A program made the translations under genes and the position numbers. Under the pieces are notes generated by a model that was not told the origin of the DNA, ran no database searches, and was given only the letters and a program-made list of their open reading frames with translations. Positions 26,079 through 34,765 of a stretch of DNA of 64,000 bases are shown here, in pieces. This stretch comes from JBDRCC01 sp043822065 [NCBI: archaeon]. GTDB lineage: Archaea; Undinarchaeota; CAZHTU01. The DNA lies in assembly GCA_043822065.1 (NCBI GenBank), contig JBDRCC010000020.1, positions 62,001-126,000 on the forward strand, given 5' to 3'. The first letter of the stretch is position 1. Each line of letters opens with the position of its first letter.

Positions 26079-26952
26079 GCTCGCAGGCGTCGAATTAAGG
26101 AACCCGCTTATACTTGCCTCAGGCATACTTGGGGACACAGGGCCCTCCCTCAAGCGGGCTTATGAGGCTGGCGCAGGCGCGGTCACGACAAAGTCGATAA
26201 ACGCAACAGAGCGCGAAGGCCACCCCAACCCGATAATAGTCGAGTACGAGCACGGCCTCCTGAATGCGGTGGGGCTTTCCTCCCAGCCGGCCGAGAAGTT
26301 CCTAAATGAGATAGACGCGTACTCCTTCCCGATCATAGTCAGCGTCCAGGGGCGCAAGCCGGAGGACTACGTGTCCGTCATCAAGCGGCTTGAGCAGAAG
26401 GCTGCAATTTTTGAGCTTAACCTTTCCTGCCCCAACATAGAGGGCATCATGCCGGCCGGCGACCCTGGCGAGGTGAAAAAAATAGTCTCCCTGGCATCAG
26501 CCTCAACCCAAAAGCCGGTTTTCGTCAAGCTAAGCCCTAACGTCCCTGACATTGCATCAATCGCAATGGCTGCCGAGCGCGCAGGTGCGGACGGAATAAC
26601 CGCGATAAATACAGTCGGCCCTGGGATGGTTATCGACATAGAGACAAAACAGCCAATACTCTCCTTCAAGAAGGGCGGCGTCTCCGGGCCCGCCATACGC
26701 CCGGTCGCGGTAAGGTGTATCTACGATATCTACGAAGCAGTGGAAATACCAATCATCGGCGTCGGCGGGGTTTTAACATGGGCGGATGCAGTCGAATTTG
26801 TCCTTGCGGGCGCAGTAGGCATCGGCGTCGGCACTGCGATAATGTACAGCGGCCTCCCAATCTTCAAGGAAATAGAGCAGGGGCTTTCTGCCTACCTCAA
26901 AAAGAACAAATTCAGCTCGCTTGATGAGCTCAGGGGGCTTGCCCATGAATAG
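26065..26952 (+). CDS. pyrD: Dihydroorotate dehydrogenase, catalytic subunit (class 1B)
   Basis: A 295-residue FMN enzyme that oxidises dihydroorotate to orotate. NLSCPNIEG carries the active-site Cys of class 1 enzymes, and GVGGVLTWADAVEFVLAGA binds the FMN phosphate. The presence of pyrK next to it marks the NAD-linked class 1B. The ATG at 26065 is used; an upstream in-frame start would overlap pyrE further. Confidence 0.94.
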   Translation: MLRTKLAGVELRNPLILASGILGDTGPSLKRAYEAGAGAVTTKSINATEREGHPNPIIVEYEHGLLNAVGLSSQPAEKFLNEIDAYSFPIIVSVQGRKPEDYVSVIKRLEQKAAIFELNLSCPNIEGIMPAGDPGEVKKIVSLASASTQKPVFVKLSPNVPDIASIAMAAERAGADGITAINTVGPGMVIDIETKQPILSFKKGGVSGPAIRPVAVRCIYDIYEAVEIPIIGVGGVLTWADAVEFVLAGAVGIGVGTAIMYSGLPIFKEIEQGLSAYLKKNKFSSLDELRGLAHE

Positions 26953-27694
26953 GCCGGAGGTAGTCTCAATAACAAAGGTCGTCCAGCACGCCCCTGACAT
27001 ACGGACGTTCATCCTCTCAAAAAGCTTCTCCCCGCGCGCCGGGCAGTTCTGCATGGTTTGGGTGCCTGGCACGGGCGAGATACCAATGTCCTTCTCACAT
27101 GAGAACGGATTCACCGTCAGGAAGGTCGGCAAGGTCAGCTCTGCCCTTTTCAAAATGAAGCCGGGCGACAAGCTTGGAATCCGCGGCCCGTACGGGAACG
27201 GGTTCAAGCTCAAGGGGAAGAGCGCGCTCATCGTCGCGGGCGGCTGCGGCGTTGCTCCGCTCCTTTTGCTTAACAAGCAGCTAAAGGCGAAAAAGGCAGT
27301 CATACAGGGCGGCTCAACCAAGCGCGACCTCGTCTTCAAGGGGGAGCTCGGCAGCATAAAATGCACCGACGACGGCTCGGAAGGCTACAAGGGGTTCCCT
27401 ACATCCAAGGTCGAGGAGCTCCTGAATAAAACGAAGTTCGACCAGATTTACACCTGCGGCCCGGAAGCCATGATGGCAAAGGTAGTTGAAATCGGGGCGC
27501 GGCACAGGATTCCTGTCCAAGCCAGCCTTGAGCGGTACATGAAGTGCGCGTGCGGCATCTGCGGCTCGTGCGTCCTTGACCCGAGCGGCCTTCTGGTCTG
27601 CAAGGACGGCCCAGTATTTACCGGGCGGCAGCTGCGCGGGACAAGCTTTGGAAAGACAAGGAGGTCGAAATCAGGTAAAAAATGCACGATTTAG
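26945..27694 (+). CDS. pyrK: Dihydroorotate dehydrogenase electron transfer subunit
   Basis: A 249-residue FAD and [2Fe-2S] protein that passes electrons from PyrD to NAD+. A ferredoxin-reductase-type FAD domain (RGPYGNGF) is followed by a NAD domain (IVAGGCGVAPLLLL) and a C-terminal cysteine cluster CACGICGSC...C for the iron-sulfur centre. It overlaps pyrD by 8 bases. Confidence 0.92.
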   Translation: MNRPEVVSITKVVQHAPDIRTFILSKSFSPRAGQFCMVWVPGTGEIPMSFSHENGFTVRKVGKVSSALFKMKPGDKLGIRGPYGNGFKLKGKSALIVAGGCGVAPLLLLNKQLKAKKAVIQGGSTKRDLVFKGELGSIKCTDDGSEGYKGFPTSKVEELLNKTKFDQIYTCGPEAMMAKVVEIGARHRIPVQASLERYMKCACGICGSCVLDPSGLLVCKDGPVFTGRQLRGTSFGKTRRSKSGKKCTI

Positions 27695-28959
27695 TCATCC
27701 TCAACGCAAAGGTCATGCGCCCAAAGGGGCTGGACGGGGTAAACATTGGAATCGACGGCGGCAAGATAACTGCCTTTGCAAAAAGCAAAATCCGCGCCGA
27801 GCGCACAATAGATGCGACCAGCTTCATAGTGCTTCCTGGGCTGATAGACATCCACGCCCATTTCCGCGACCCAGGCGAGACAAAAAAGGAGGACTTCTTC
27901 ACAGGCACCTGTGCGGCGGCGCACTCCGGCGTGACTACTGTCTTTGACATGCCGAATAATGACCCTCCAATCAAGAGCATGTCCGACCTGAGGCGGAAGG
28001 ACAAGATAGTCTCAGGCAAGGCGGTTATTGACTATGCGCTCTACCTTGGGGCAAAAAACCCCTACGAGGTTAAGGAGTCCCCGCTCACCAAATTCTACAC
28101 CGGCGGCTCCCAGCAGCTCTCAGTCTCCGAAAGGGAGTTTGAATCGTGCTATGCCGAAGCCAAGCACGCAGTCGTCCACGCAGAGGACTCGCAGGTCGTC
28201 GAGGCGAACCGGGCCAAAATAAAGAACCCGACAATCAAGGACCAATGCAGGATACAGGACGCCGAGTCTGCAGTCAAGGGGATAGAATTTGTCGGCAGGA
28301 TGTACCGGACCCACCAGCGCCAGACGCACGTAACCCACATTTCGACTCCAGCAGAAATATCCGCGCTCCTTCCGGGGATAAGCTGCGACATGACGCCGCA
28401 CCACCTCCTCCTCAGCAGGGACGATGCGGTCAACAACTTCTACAAGGTCGACCCGCCCCTCAGGCCGAAGGAGGACCAGAAAAAGCTCTGGCAGGAGCTC
28501 GAGGCAAGGGTCACAATGCTCTCCACCGACCACGCGCCGCACCTTAAGTCTGAAAAGGAGAAGGACTTTGAGGAAGCGCCGTCCGGCCTGCCAGAACTGG
28601 ACACTTACCTCCCCCTAATGCTAACAAAGGTAAACCAGGGCCTTCTCTCGCTGACTACATTTGTCAAGATGGCGTCTTCAAATCCCGCAGCGATATTCGG
28701 CTTAGAGTCAAAGGGCGCGATAGACATCGGCAAGGACGCCGACTTTGCGATAATAAACCTAAAAGAGGAAGGAGCTATACGGTCTGACAGCCTTTTCACC
28801 AAATGCGGCTGGACGCCGTACGAGGGCTGGAAAACTATAGGAAGCCTGAAAACGACGATAGTCCGCGGAGAAATTGTTTTTGATAACGGCGAGGTGACAA
28901 AGAAAAAATGGGGCAAGAATCTCCTATTGTCCTCGCGCTCGACACAACAGACAGAGTAA
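27682..28959 (+). CDS. pyrC: Dihydroorotase
   Basis: Cyclises carbamoyl aspartate to dihydroorotate. The 425-residue amidohydrolase shows DIHAHFRDPG (first metal ligands), HAED and STDHAPH. It is the class I type. It overlaps pyrK by 13 bases and pyrF by 52 bases. Confidence 0.93.
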   Translation: MHDLVILNAKVMRPKGLDGVNIGIDGGKITAFAKSKIRAERTIDATSFIVLPGLIDIHAHFRDPGETKKEDFFTGTCAAAHSGVTTVFDMPNNDPPIKSMSDLRRKDKIVSGKAVIDYALYLGAKNPYEVKESPLTKFYTGGSQQLSVSEREFESCYAEAKHAVVHAEDSQVVEANRAKIKNPTIKDQCRIQDAESAVKGIEFVGRMYRTHQRQTHVTHISTPAEISALLPGISCDMTPHHLLLSRDDAVNNFYKVDPPLRPKEDQKKLWQELEARVTMLSTDHAPHLKSEKEKDFEEAPSGLPELDTYLPLMLTKVNQGLLSLTTFVKMASSNPAAIFGLESKGAIDIGKDADFAIINLKEEGAIRSDSLFTKCGWTPYEGWKTIGSLKTTIVRGEIVFDNGEVTKKKWGKNLLLSSRSTQQTE

Positions 28960-29537
28960 GGGCGCTCGAGGTTGTTGAGAAGACAAGGGACCATTTGGCT
29001 GCGGTTAAGATAGGGTGGCCTGCACTTCTCAGCCTTGGCAAGGGCTTCATAACGGAAATCCGCAGAATGGGCATTCCTGTAATCGCAGACCTCAAGCTGG
29101 CTGACATTGACAACACAATAAAGCTCATAGTGGACCAGGTGCTCGCCGCCGGTGCGGAATACGTCATCGGCCAGCCGTTTGTCGGGAAGCAGTCCTACGG
29201 GCTTGTAAACCCGAAGAAGCTGATTCTCGTCGTTGAGATGAGCCACCCAGGCGCGCTTGAGTACATCCAGGGGCACACGGAGGCGTTCTGCAAAATGGCA
29301 AAGGAGCTTGGTGTGCATGGGATAGTCGCCCCCGCGACCAGGCCTGAGCGGGTCAGGCAGATACGCGAGTGGGTCGGCCCTGACATAAAGATATACTCCC
29401 CTGGGGTCGGAGCCCAGGGCGGAAGTGGAAAAGACGTGCTTGCCGCAGGCGCGAACTACATCATCGTCGGAAGGACGATATACGGCGACAAGGAGCCGGG
29501 AAAGGCAGTAAAAAAAGTTTTAGATTCCCTGAAGTAA
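28908..29537 (+). CDS. pyrF: Orotidine 5'-phosphate decarboxylase
   Basis: Converts OMP to UMP. The 209-residue barrel carries the catalytic DLKLADIDNT and the phosphate-binding YSPGVGAQGG and IIVGRTIY. It overlaps pyrC by 52 bases and ends directly against the aRF1 stop (29537/29538). Confidence 0.95.
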   Translation: MGQESPIVLALDTTDRVRALEVVEKTRDHLAAVKIGWPALLSLGKGFITEIRRMGIPVIADLKLADIDNTIKLIVDQVLAAGAEYVIGQPFVGKQSYGLVNPKKLILVVEMSHPGALEYIQGHTEAFCKMAKELGVHGIVAPATRPERVRQIREWVGPDIKIYSPGVGAQGGSGKDVLAAGANYIIVGRTIYGDKEPGKAVKKVLDSLK

Positions 29538-30617
29538 CTAATCCATCTTGTATCTCAGGAAGGCGGCAAACCCGCCAATCCTGAAAAGCTGTTCGCCCTC
29601 AGGCGTCTCACGCGATATAAGCATGACCTTCGTCCCGAACTCCTGGGACCTCTTGACTATGCCATCGGCAACCGCCTTGTCCGCGCCCTCTGATACCAGT
29701 ATGGTGTCCGCAGCCCCCTGCTCAAGCGCCTTTAAGACATAGTCCTTGCCGTACGTCACAGCGCCGTCTTTTGCAATCTCGTCCAGAAGCCTCCGTATCA
29801 CCTGCTTCTCTTTCGTTATCTCCGCATCCTTGAGGAGGTCCTCTGACCTCTGGACAAGCTCCTCCAGCCCGTAGGATCCTGTATACCCGATGTCGACGAC
29901 GCCAAGTATCTTGCTGGTGAGGCTCGGCGGTATATTGTCTAAAAATTCGTTCTTGCTATGGCCAGGTCCGCCGACTATTATCCCCTTAACTTCAGCATCC
30001 TTGAGTATCTCTATCGAGGACTCTACAATCTGCTTGTACCAGTCCTTTGCGAGGTTCTCTATGACGCGCTCGAACCTTGCCGCGGACTGCCCCCCTGCCC
30101 TGAATTTTCCGGGAACCATGCTTGACATGTGCTTTACCGGGACAATCCTCTTGCCCTTCAGGAATGCGATGTCAGCCTCCCGCCTGTCGACTACTATCAG
30201 CGCATAAACGTCCTTTTCCTTGACCATCTCGAGCAGCGGGTCGAGGACGAACTCCTGCGAGCACCGGTAAAGCGCAATCTTCAGCGGGTCCGGCGGGATT
30301 AGGGAATGCAGCTGGATGTCCTCCCTGCCCTCCGTCTGCGAGACGTTCCCGCAGAAAACGGCCAGCCCGTTTTTCGGCGTCTGCTTGAAGAGCTTGAGGT
30401 GCTGGATTATCCGCTCAAGGGCGGCTGTGACGTTTTTCCTTGTCGTCTTGGACTTGATGTTCTGGCTCGTCCCCTGCTCGTCGTAAAGCTTGCCTATGAC
30501 CTTGTTGATGTCGTAGCCGTCAGGTATGTAGACCGTAATCAGTTCGGTGTGCCTCCCGCGCTGGTTGGTGAGCTCTTCAATCTCCCGCTTAAACCTGTAT
30601 GCTTCAATATCCGTCAT
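29538..30617 (-). CDS. prf1: Peptide chain release factor aRF1, short form
   Basis: Ends translation at all three stop codons. The 359-residue protein has NIKS (53-56) for stop recognition and GGQ (176-178) for peptide release. It is about 50-60 residues shorter than usual archaeal aRF1: in domain 3, LVSEGADK runs almost directly into the following helix, so the zinc-bearing minidomain seems to be missing. ATTTATAAAA lies about 28 bases before the ATG. Confidence 0.95.
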   Translation of the reverse strand: MTDIEAYRFKREIEELTNQRGRHTELITVYIPDGYDINKVIGKLYDEQGTSQNIKSKTTRKNVTAALERIIQHLKLFKQTPKNGLAVFCGNVSQTEGREDIQLHSLIPPDPLKIALYRCSQEFVLDPLLEMVKEKDVYALIVVDRREADIAFLKGKRIVPVKHMSSMVPGKFRAGGQSAARFERVIENLAKDWYKQIVESSIEILKDAEVKGIIVGGPGHSKNEFLDNIPPSLTSKILGVVDIGYTGSYGLEELVQRSEDLLKDAEITKEKQVIRRLLDEIAKDGAVTYGKDYVLKALEQGAADTILVSEGADKAVADGIVKRSQEFGTKVMLISRETPEGEQLFRIGGFAAFLRYKMD

Positions 30618-30627
30618 ATAAAGAGGA

Positions 30628-33036
30628 CTAATCTTCTACTTTTATAAATATTCTCTCAGAAACCTTGTCGCCGCCTTTTTTGTCAGAATACTCGATTTCG
30701 CCTATTTTCATGGTCGCCTTAATCGTGGATTCCATCCCCCTCAAGTCTTCCTCCGAGCTGATGACCACCTTGCCGAGCGCGGCATTCATTGACATGTTCC
30801 GCTCCGTCTTGTACTTCCTTAGGTAGGCGATTGCCTCTATCGCCTGCGAGACAAGCCCTTCCGCTCCCTTGTCGGCTTCTTCAGCCTCAGGCCATTTCGC
30901 GAATGAGATGCTGGTCTCCTTTTTCCCTGGAAGGCATGAGTATATTTCCTCGCAGAAGAACGGGGCTACTGGCGAGAGCAGGGTGGCAGTTGTCTTCAGG
31001 ACGGTGTACAGCGTGTACTGCGCAGCTTCCCTGGTCGCCTTCCCGTACTTCTCCGGCTCGTACAGCCTGTGCTTTACCATCTCAAGGTAGTTGTCGCAGA
31101 AGTCCTTCCAGATGAACTGCTGGACCGGCTGGACCGCATTTATGAACTCAAACTTCTCGAACGCATCCGTGACCGAGGCGGCAAGCGCTGACAGCTTTGA
31201 GAGTATCCACCTGTCTTCGGCTTCAAGCTTTGGCGCATTCCCTCCCTTGTAGTCCTCAAGGTGCATCATGGCGAACCTAGCGGCGTTCCAGAACTTCGTA
31301 AGGAACTTGTGGGAGTACTCGACGTCCTTCCAGGAGAATGGCAGGTCTGAGCCCGGAACGGAGTATGACGCCCACATCCTAAGCGAGTCTGCGCCGTACT
31401 TCCTTATCGCCTCGTCCGGCGCGACGTAGTTGTTGAAGCTCTTGCTCATCTTCCTCCCGTCCTCGCCGTGGACCATACCGTTTACCATTACCTCCTTGAA
31501 CGGGACCTTCCCTGTCAGCTCAAGGCACCTGAAAGTCGTATAGAACAGCCAGGTCCGTATTATCTCGTAGCCCTGCGGCCTGTTGCTCACGGGGTATGCC
31601 ATCTTGAAGACGTCGTCTTTCTTTTTCCATCCGCTCGCGACAAGCGGGCTTATTGACGAGTCAACCCAGCAGTCGCACACTTCGGGCGGCGCGTCCATTT
31701 TATCAGAGCCGCACTTGGGGCACTTCTTAATCGGCGGCTTCTGCGTCGTCGGGTCTACGGGCAGGTCATCCTCCCTGGCAGGTATTATCTCCCCGCACTG
31801 GCAGTACCAGAAGGGTATCGGCGTGCCGAAGACCCTCTGCCGGGATATTACCCAGTCCCAGTCAAGGCCGTACGCCCAGTCCGTAAGCCTCCTAAGCATG
31901 TACTCCGGGAACCACTTCATCTGCTTCCCGCCCTCTGCAATCATCTCGCTCTTATCCCTGAGCTTTATGAACCACTGGAAGGTCGGTATCATCTCGACCG
32001 GCTGCCTGCAAGCGCCCCTCTCTGCGTGGACGAGGACGTTGTGCCTGAACTTTTCGGTCTTCTTCAGCGCACCCTCCTTCTCAAGGTCCTTGAGGAACTG
32101 CTCTCTCGCCCCCTTCGCAGTCAGGCCGGCATACTTGCCTGCCGCCTCAGTCATCTTTCCGTCCCTTCCTATGGCGCTTATGACCGGCAATTTGTATTTC
32201 GCCTGCCACTTGAAGTCCATCTCGTCGCCGTAGGTGCAGACGTACACTGCGCCTGTCCCGAACTCCCGGTCAACGTCAGAGTCTGCAAGTATCGGCACCT
32301 GCCTGTTGAAGACCGGCAGGGTCGCCTTCTTGTTGTGAAACGCCTTGTACCTCTCGTCGTCCGGGTGGACGAGAACGGCAACGCACGCCGGGCTTAGCTC
32401 CGGCCGCGTGGTCGCAATCTGTATCGGCTTTCCTGCGTCAGTCTTGAACTCGATGTAATGGAGCGTGCCGTCCATCTCGGAATATCCGAGCTCGGCGTTC
32501 GCTATCGCAGTGCCGCACTTCGTGCACCAGTGGGTCGGGTGCTCCTTGCGGTATATCATTCCTTTCCTGAAAAATTCAAGAAGCGACGACTGGACCCGCG
32601 CCTTGTAGTCCGCATCCATCGTCCTGTACTCATAATCCCAGTCCGCAGAGTAGCCCATCTCGTCAAACTGCCGCTTCATACCGGTTATGCACTTCTCTGT
32701 CCACTCTATGCACTTCTTCCTGAACTCATCCCGGTTCTCCTTTGGTATCTTGTACTCAGTCTCGACCCTGAGCTCTGTAGGCAGGCCGTGGCAGTCGAAC
32801 CCCTGCGGGAGGAGGACGTTGTGCCCGGTGAGCCTCTTGTACCTGGCAACAAAGTCTATCCATGAGTGGTTGAGCGAATGCCCCATGTGGAGGGTGCCGG
32901 AGGTGAACGGCGGCGGCGTGTCAAAGGAGTAGACCGGCTTCTTTGACTTCCTGTCAAAGGCGAAAATCTTCTCCTTCTTCCAGAGGTCAGTCCACTTCTT
33001 CTGGAGCTCAAGATGGTCATACCTCTTGCCTAGCAT
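30628..33036 (-). CDS. valS: Valyl-tRNA synthetase
   Basis: An 802-residue class Ia synthetase. HMGH is the ATP-binding HIGH motif and GRKMSKSFNN the KMSKS loop. The editing (CP1) domain includes TTRPELSPACVAVLVHP, and zinc knuckles (CTKCGTAIA, CQCGEI, CPKCGSDKM) are present. Within the usual archaeal size. A TATA-like box lies 26 bases before the ATG. Confidence 0.96.
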   Translation of the reverse strand: MLGKRYDHLELQKKWTDLWKKEKIFAFDRKSKKPVYSFDTPPPFTSGTLHMGHSLNHSWIDFVARYKRLTGHNVLLPQGFDCHGLPTELRVETEYKIPKENRDEFRKKCIEWTEKCITGMKRQFDEMGYSADWDYEYRTMDADYKARVQSSLLEFFRKGMIYRKEHPTHWCTKCGTAIANAELGYSEMDGTLHYIEFKTDAGKPIQIATTRPELSPACVAVLVHPDDERYKAFHNKKATLPVFNRQVPILADSDVDREFGTGAVYVCTYGDEMDFKWQAKYKLPVISAIGRDGKMTEAAGKYAGLTAKGAREQFLKDLEKEGALKKTEKFRHNVLVHAERGACRQPVEMIPTFQWFIKLRDKSEMIAEGGKQMKWFPEYMLRRLTDWAYGLDWDWVISRQRVFGTPIPFWYCQCGEIIPAREDDLPVDPTTQKPPIKKCPKCGSDKMDAPPEVCDCWVDSSISPLVASGWKKKDDVFKMAYPVSNRPQGYEIIRTWLFYTTFRCLELTGKVPFKEVMVNGMVHGEDGRKMSKSFNNYVAPDEAIRKYGADSLRMWASYSVPGSDLPFSWKDVEYSHKFLTKFWNAARFAMMHLEDYKGGNAPKLEAEDRWILSKLSALAASVTDAFEKFEFINAVQPVQQFIWKDFCDNYLEMVKHRLYEPEKYGKATREAAQYTLYTVLKTTATLLSPVAPFFCEEIYSCLPGKKETSISFAKWPEAEEADKGAEGLVSQAIEAIAYLRKYKTERNMSMNAALGKVVISSEEDLRGMESTIKATMKIGEIEYSDKKGGDKVSERIFIKVED

Positions 33037-33072
33037 AGCAACAAAATAGGGGGAGTATATTATAAGCGTTAC

Positions 33073-33678
33073 CTAAACTGCTATCATCCCGACCAGCTGC
33101 GCCCCGAAAATCCAGAAGAACCACATGTGCCAGATGGTGTTGAAGAGGGCGTACTGCAGCTGGAAGAACGGCGGCCTTTCCCCCAGGACAATCCTGAGCG
33201 GCGTCGTGACGATGTACTGCGGTATTATGAACTGGAGGATGTACAGCACCATGCTGCCGCCTGCGTACGGGTACATGCTCGGCAGAACCACGCAGAAGAC
33301 AATCCTCGTAAGGAACGTCACAGGCGTCTGCTGTGGGAACTCAAAGCACGCCAGCGCCTCTATTATCACTGTGACTATCGAAAATATCAGCCCGTAAAAT
33401 ACCCCGCCATAAATCGTCACTAGTATAGTCAGCCCCATCCCGACCTTGAACGACAGCGCCGGCCTGAACCTGTCCGGGAACCTCGTGAAGACGCTTATCG
33501 CCATGAATGTAATCAGCGCAAAATAGAACCCGCCTGGCTTCTCAAGCCCGTACTTAAGGGCGAGGAAGTAAAAGGCAAAAAGGAATGCCGAGCCAAGGGC
33601 GAGTATGCTGGCTATGCCTGAGCTAGTTGGGACCATGTCTATAACTACATCCGTGATACCGCGCTTTCCCCCGTACAT
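33073..33678 (-). CDS. Integral membrane protein of unknown function
   Basis: A 201-residue protein with about five or six hydrophobic segments and few charged residues between them. The size and a long loop of aromatic and Pro residues (EFPQQTPVTF, ERPPFFQLQ) are vaguely like ECF transporter S components, but I cannot assign it. GGTTTATATTAA lies about 30 bases upstream. Confidence 0.6.
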   Translation of the reverse strand: MYGGKRGITDVVIDMVPTSSGIASILALGSAFLFAFYFLALKYGLEKPGGFYFALITFMAISVFTRFPDRFRPALSFKVGMGLTILVTIYGGVFYGLIFSIVTVIIEALACFEFPQQTPVTFLTRIVFCVVLPSMYPYAGGSMVLYILQFIIPQYIVTTPLRIVLGERPPFFQLQYALFNTIWHMWFFWIFGAQLVGMIAV

Positions 33679-33751
33679 GCCTCTATATACTAGTGCTCTG
33701 CCTGCTTAATATAAACCTTTCGCTGATACCGTATATACTATCAGCTTATAA

Positions 33752-34138
33752 TCAGCCAGACGCAGGGGGCTGCTCTTCGCGCGTGAGTATCCGCCTCTCT
33801 ATGTCCCGCTTAAGCGCGTCAATGTCAAGCTGAACCTTCTCAAGCCCCTTCAGCAGCCTTTCCTTCTCTGCGTCGAGCTCGTCAGCAATCTGGTACCTCT
33901 TTATCGCCTCGTTGAAGTCGTCCAGGTCAAGGGTAGAATAGCGTGATTTGCCCATTCTCTTAGCCACGTTTTTTGAAATCTCGCCAAGCCAGAAATTCAT
34001 AGCATTTTTTACCCTCCAGGATATTATGTGGTCCGGGGCGTTAGCCCTGATTATCCTGACAATCTGCGCCCTAGGGAACGGGCCGTTCGGAACCTCTTTT
34101 GGCTTTAGTTTATCACTCTTCGTGGCTTTTTTGGACAT
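33752..34138 (-). CDS. Histone-fold protein with C-terminal coiled coil
   Basis: A 128-residue DNA-binding candidate. Residues 21-82 align by eye with an archaeal histone fold: FPRAQIVRIIRANAPDH matches helix 1, ISWRVKNAMNFWLGEISKNV the long helix 2, and TLDLDDFNEAIKRY helix 3. A 33-residue charged coiled coil (about 86-118) follows, which canonical histones lack. The N-terminus is Lys-rich. The ATG at 34138 is preferred over an in-frame one 54 bases upstream. GTTTATTTAC lies about 30 bases before it. Confidence 0.7.
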   Translation of the reverse strand: MSKKATKSDKLKPKEVPNGPFPRAQIVRIIRANAPDHIISWRVKNAMNFWLGEISKNVAKRMGKSRYSTLDLDDFNEAIKRYQIADELDAEKERLLKGLEKVQLDIDALKRDIERRILTREEQPPASG

Positions 34139-34219
34139 AAAAATCACCGTATAAGCTAATGCACCAATAGTAAATAAACTTATCCTTGGCAACCTATTTA
34201 AGCAATTTTGCCGATATAA

Positions 34220-34765
34220 ATGGGCATGGCAAAGGTTGAAAAAAAGGGCAAGGGGCGTGCCCCTCCGCAGCTTTACAAGCCAAAGAAAAGGCTGAGGGAG
34301 CGGTTTTCCCCGGTCTTAATCGTTTCGATAGTTGGGCTGATCATTATGATTGGCTCAGTCGTAGCCTCATCTTTCAGCAACTACTTCAGCGAGACGCAGA
34401 CAGCATCCAACACAGAAAATGAAACGGAATCCCCCCAGTTCACGGAAAATCTCATCCGCGCCCAGATAATGTCTGACAGCGAAATCCAGCGGCTGAACTC
34501 CGAGGGGAAAACAGTCCTGCGTGCTGTTGACTTTCCGACATCGCCTTCCTCAAAGGAGCTCTCAAACCTCAACGTCCAGAACCTGGTAATCGAGCGGATA
34601 AACTACAACGACGAGTGCTTCGGAAAGGTGCGCGCCGAATTCACGAATATCTGCCCTCCGGATGCGACGAAGCTCCCAGTCTACATAATCCTCAGCCCAG
34701 ACGGTAGCCAGTCCGTCGTCTACGGCTACAAGACAATACCCGAGCTTGTTGCGCTCCTAAGCTGA
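34220..34765 (+). CDS. Single-pass membrane protein of unknown function
   Basis: A 181-residue protein with a basic cytoplasmic N-terminus (residues 1-30), one membrane helix (VLIVSIVGLIIMIGSVVA) and an outer domain of about 125 residues with two cysteines (DECFGK, NICPP). A CTATTTAAGC box about 25 bases upstream supports the start. The late part (YIILSPDGSQSVVYGY) hints at a thioredoxin-like strand pattern, but no CxxC is present. Confidence 0.6.
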   Translation: MGMAKVEKKGKGRAPPQLYKPKKRLRERFSPVLIVSIVGLIIMIGSVVASSFSNYFSETQTASNTENETESPQFTENLIRAQIMSDSEIQRLNSEGKTVLRAVDFPTSPSSKELSNLNVQNLVIERINYNDECFGKVRAEFTNICPPDATKLPVYIILSPDGSQSVVYGYKTIPELVALLS

